Source of the DNA: Campylobacterota bacterium
Lineage (GTDB): Bacteria > Campylobacterota > Campylobacteria > Campylobacterales > Sulfurovaceae
Length of the DNA: 6,306 nt
Assembly: GCA_011330645.1 (NCBI GenBank)
Contig: DRQB01000165.1
Span: 1-6,306, forward strand
Direction of reading: 5' to 3'
The first letter of the stretch is position 1; the number at the start of each line of letters is the position of its first letter. The notes beneath the pieces were generated by a model, which did no database searches, had not been told where the DNA came from, and saw only the letters and a list, made by a program, of their open reading frames with translations. Both the position numbers and the translations under genes were made by a program. This document shows, piece by piece, positions 5,275 to 6,306 of this stretch.

Positions 5275-6306
5275 TTAGAATTTAACAATACAGTCTAACT
5301 GTACACGCTTATAGTCTGCTTCTACGCCTGTTTTACTTTTGCTAGCGTAGAGTGTATTGAAGAAAAAGCTACCAGCAAGATAGAGGTTTTTACCCATTTT
5401 GTACTTTGCTCTAATCGCATGACCTTTTGCTCCAGTACCCCCACCAAAGTTATCTGAGTCAGAGTAGGCACCAAGCGTTGCATCTTCTTCAATATCTGTA
5501 TAAGAGTATTTTACTTGCCAGTCACCAACATGTTTCGCTTTACCTAGTTTAATTGCTAAATCGTACCCAAAGTTATTGTTATCTGCAGAAAAGTTATATA
5601 CAACACCTGCGGCAACTTTTAATGGCATACCAAATACATCTTTAAGCTGCAGCTCGCCAAACCCTTCTACAAGATGATAATTATTTGTATAAATGCCGTT
5701 TACTACGGTATTACCTTTGTTTTTACCAAACATCGTAGTATTTCCCTTTAATCCATCATAATAATAGATACCTGCACCCAAATTAAGTTTTGCACCCTCT
5801 AATTTTGTTTTTTGTATATATTGTGCAACAAAGAGATTCACTGTATCTCTAGCCTGAGATTTTTCTTCCAATGTTGGTTGATTTGCACCTAATGTAATGA
5901 TTTTTGTATCATCTTTGTACTGGTAGTTTACCCCGTTCATTGACACATCATTATCCCAAACAAGTTGTGATTTAATAGGTCTATACATCATATATGGTTG
6001 TCTACCTACCTTTACAGTAGAATTATCAAACTTATATACAAAACCTAAAACATTGAATCTAAGTGATTGGAAAAAATAATCTTTTAAAGGCTGATCATCA
6101 AGGAATGTTTGGTTTCCTGAAGTAGGATTTGCAAAACCACTTCTCATACCCACTTCAAAATGAAGATTATCTGTCATATCAATCGTTGAGCCAAGTCTTA
6201 AACGATATCTATTTCTATACTTATTAGTAGCATCATCTCTTTCTATGCTTTCATATCTTAGTCTTAAGTCACCTTTGAAATGAATTCTATCAGAGATACT
6301 TTTGTC
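5275..6306 (-). CDS. Putative outer-membrane porin (N-terminus outside the window)
   Basis: A beta-barrel porin cut by the right edge. The frame is open without a stop from 6306 to the TAA at 5277-5275, showing the last 343 residues. The visible start (about residues 8-40, KGDLRLRYES and RYRLRLGSTID) is the first barrel strands as found in putative porins of Campylobacterota and some other proteobacteria. An internal ATG at 6177 is not the true start. Alternating hydrophobic/polar strands continue throughout (for example VKVGRQPYMMYRP, LYLAGSFFFNT). The protein ends in phenylalanine (VQLDCIVKF), the usual outer-membrane barrel signal. The signal peptide must lie beyond the edge. The transported solute is unknown. 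Proximity to a phosphate transporter makes an anion or phosphate pore conceivable, but the terminator between them argues against a shared transcript. Confidence 0.88.
   Translation of the reverse strand, partial: DKSISDRIHFKGDLRLRYESIERDDATNKYRNRYRLRLGSTIDMTDNLHFEVGMRSGFANPTSGNQTFLDDQPLKDYFFQSLRFNVLGFVYKFDNSTVKVGRQPYMMYRPIKSQLVWDNDVSMNGVNYQYKDDTKIITLGANQPTLEEKSQARDTVNLFVAQYIQKTKLEGAKLNLGAGIYYYDGLKGNTTMFGKNKGNTVVNGIYTNNYHLVEGFGELQLKDVFGMPLKVAAGVVYNFSADNNNFGYDLAIKLGKAKHVGDWQVKYSYTDIEEDATLGAYSDSDNFGGGTGAKGHAIRAKYKMGKNLYLAGSFFFNTLYASKSKTGVEADYKRVQLDCIVKF

Overview
The window looks like chromosomal DNA of a low-GC Gram-negative bacterium. The best guess is a Campylobacterota member of the Sulfurovum/Sulfurimonas type. 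This rests on AT-rich intergenic regions, the style of the outer-membrane porin, and the mix of a PiT phosphate carrier, an OmpR/PhoB-type regulator and RecQ. The assignment is an impression from the proteins, not a database result.

Left part (1-1022): a compact RAYT/REP locus. A small HUH/Y1 transposase gene on the + strand (410-886, 158 aa) is surrounded by five copies of one short hairpin element, three upstream and two downstream. Each copy is a GTAG tetranucleotide followed by a perfect 9-bp stem (GGTGTTGTN and its complement) with a 4-nt loop. The stem-closing pair differs between copies (A:T, G:C, C:G) but always stays paired. Four of the five copies form two inverted pairs of 103 and 110 bp with GTAG facing outward, the layout of a REPIN. 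The transposase stop codon lies inside the GTAG of the first downstream copy. This is the most unusual part of the window.

Right part (1023-6306): four genes, all on the - strand. In transcription order they are a porin (cut by the right edge, C-terminal 343 residues visible), a good rho-independent terminator, a PiT phosphate permease, a PhoB/OmpR-family response regulator starting 7 nt after it, and recQ 59 nt further on. The RecQ gene converges on the RAYT locus.

How they may work together: upstream of the PiT gene is a 22-bp sequence made of two 11-bp direct units resembling a PhoB Pho box. Its 18-bp core ends exactly 10 nt before a TATACT -10 element, and it lies within a perfect 14-bp inverted repeat. 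With the regulator gene directly behind the transporter, this suggests a phosphate-responsive, possibly autoregulated pit-regulator unit. No histidine kinase is present in the window. Whether recQ is co-transcribed cannot be decided from sequence alone.
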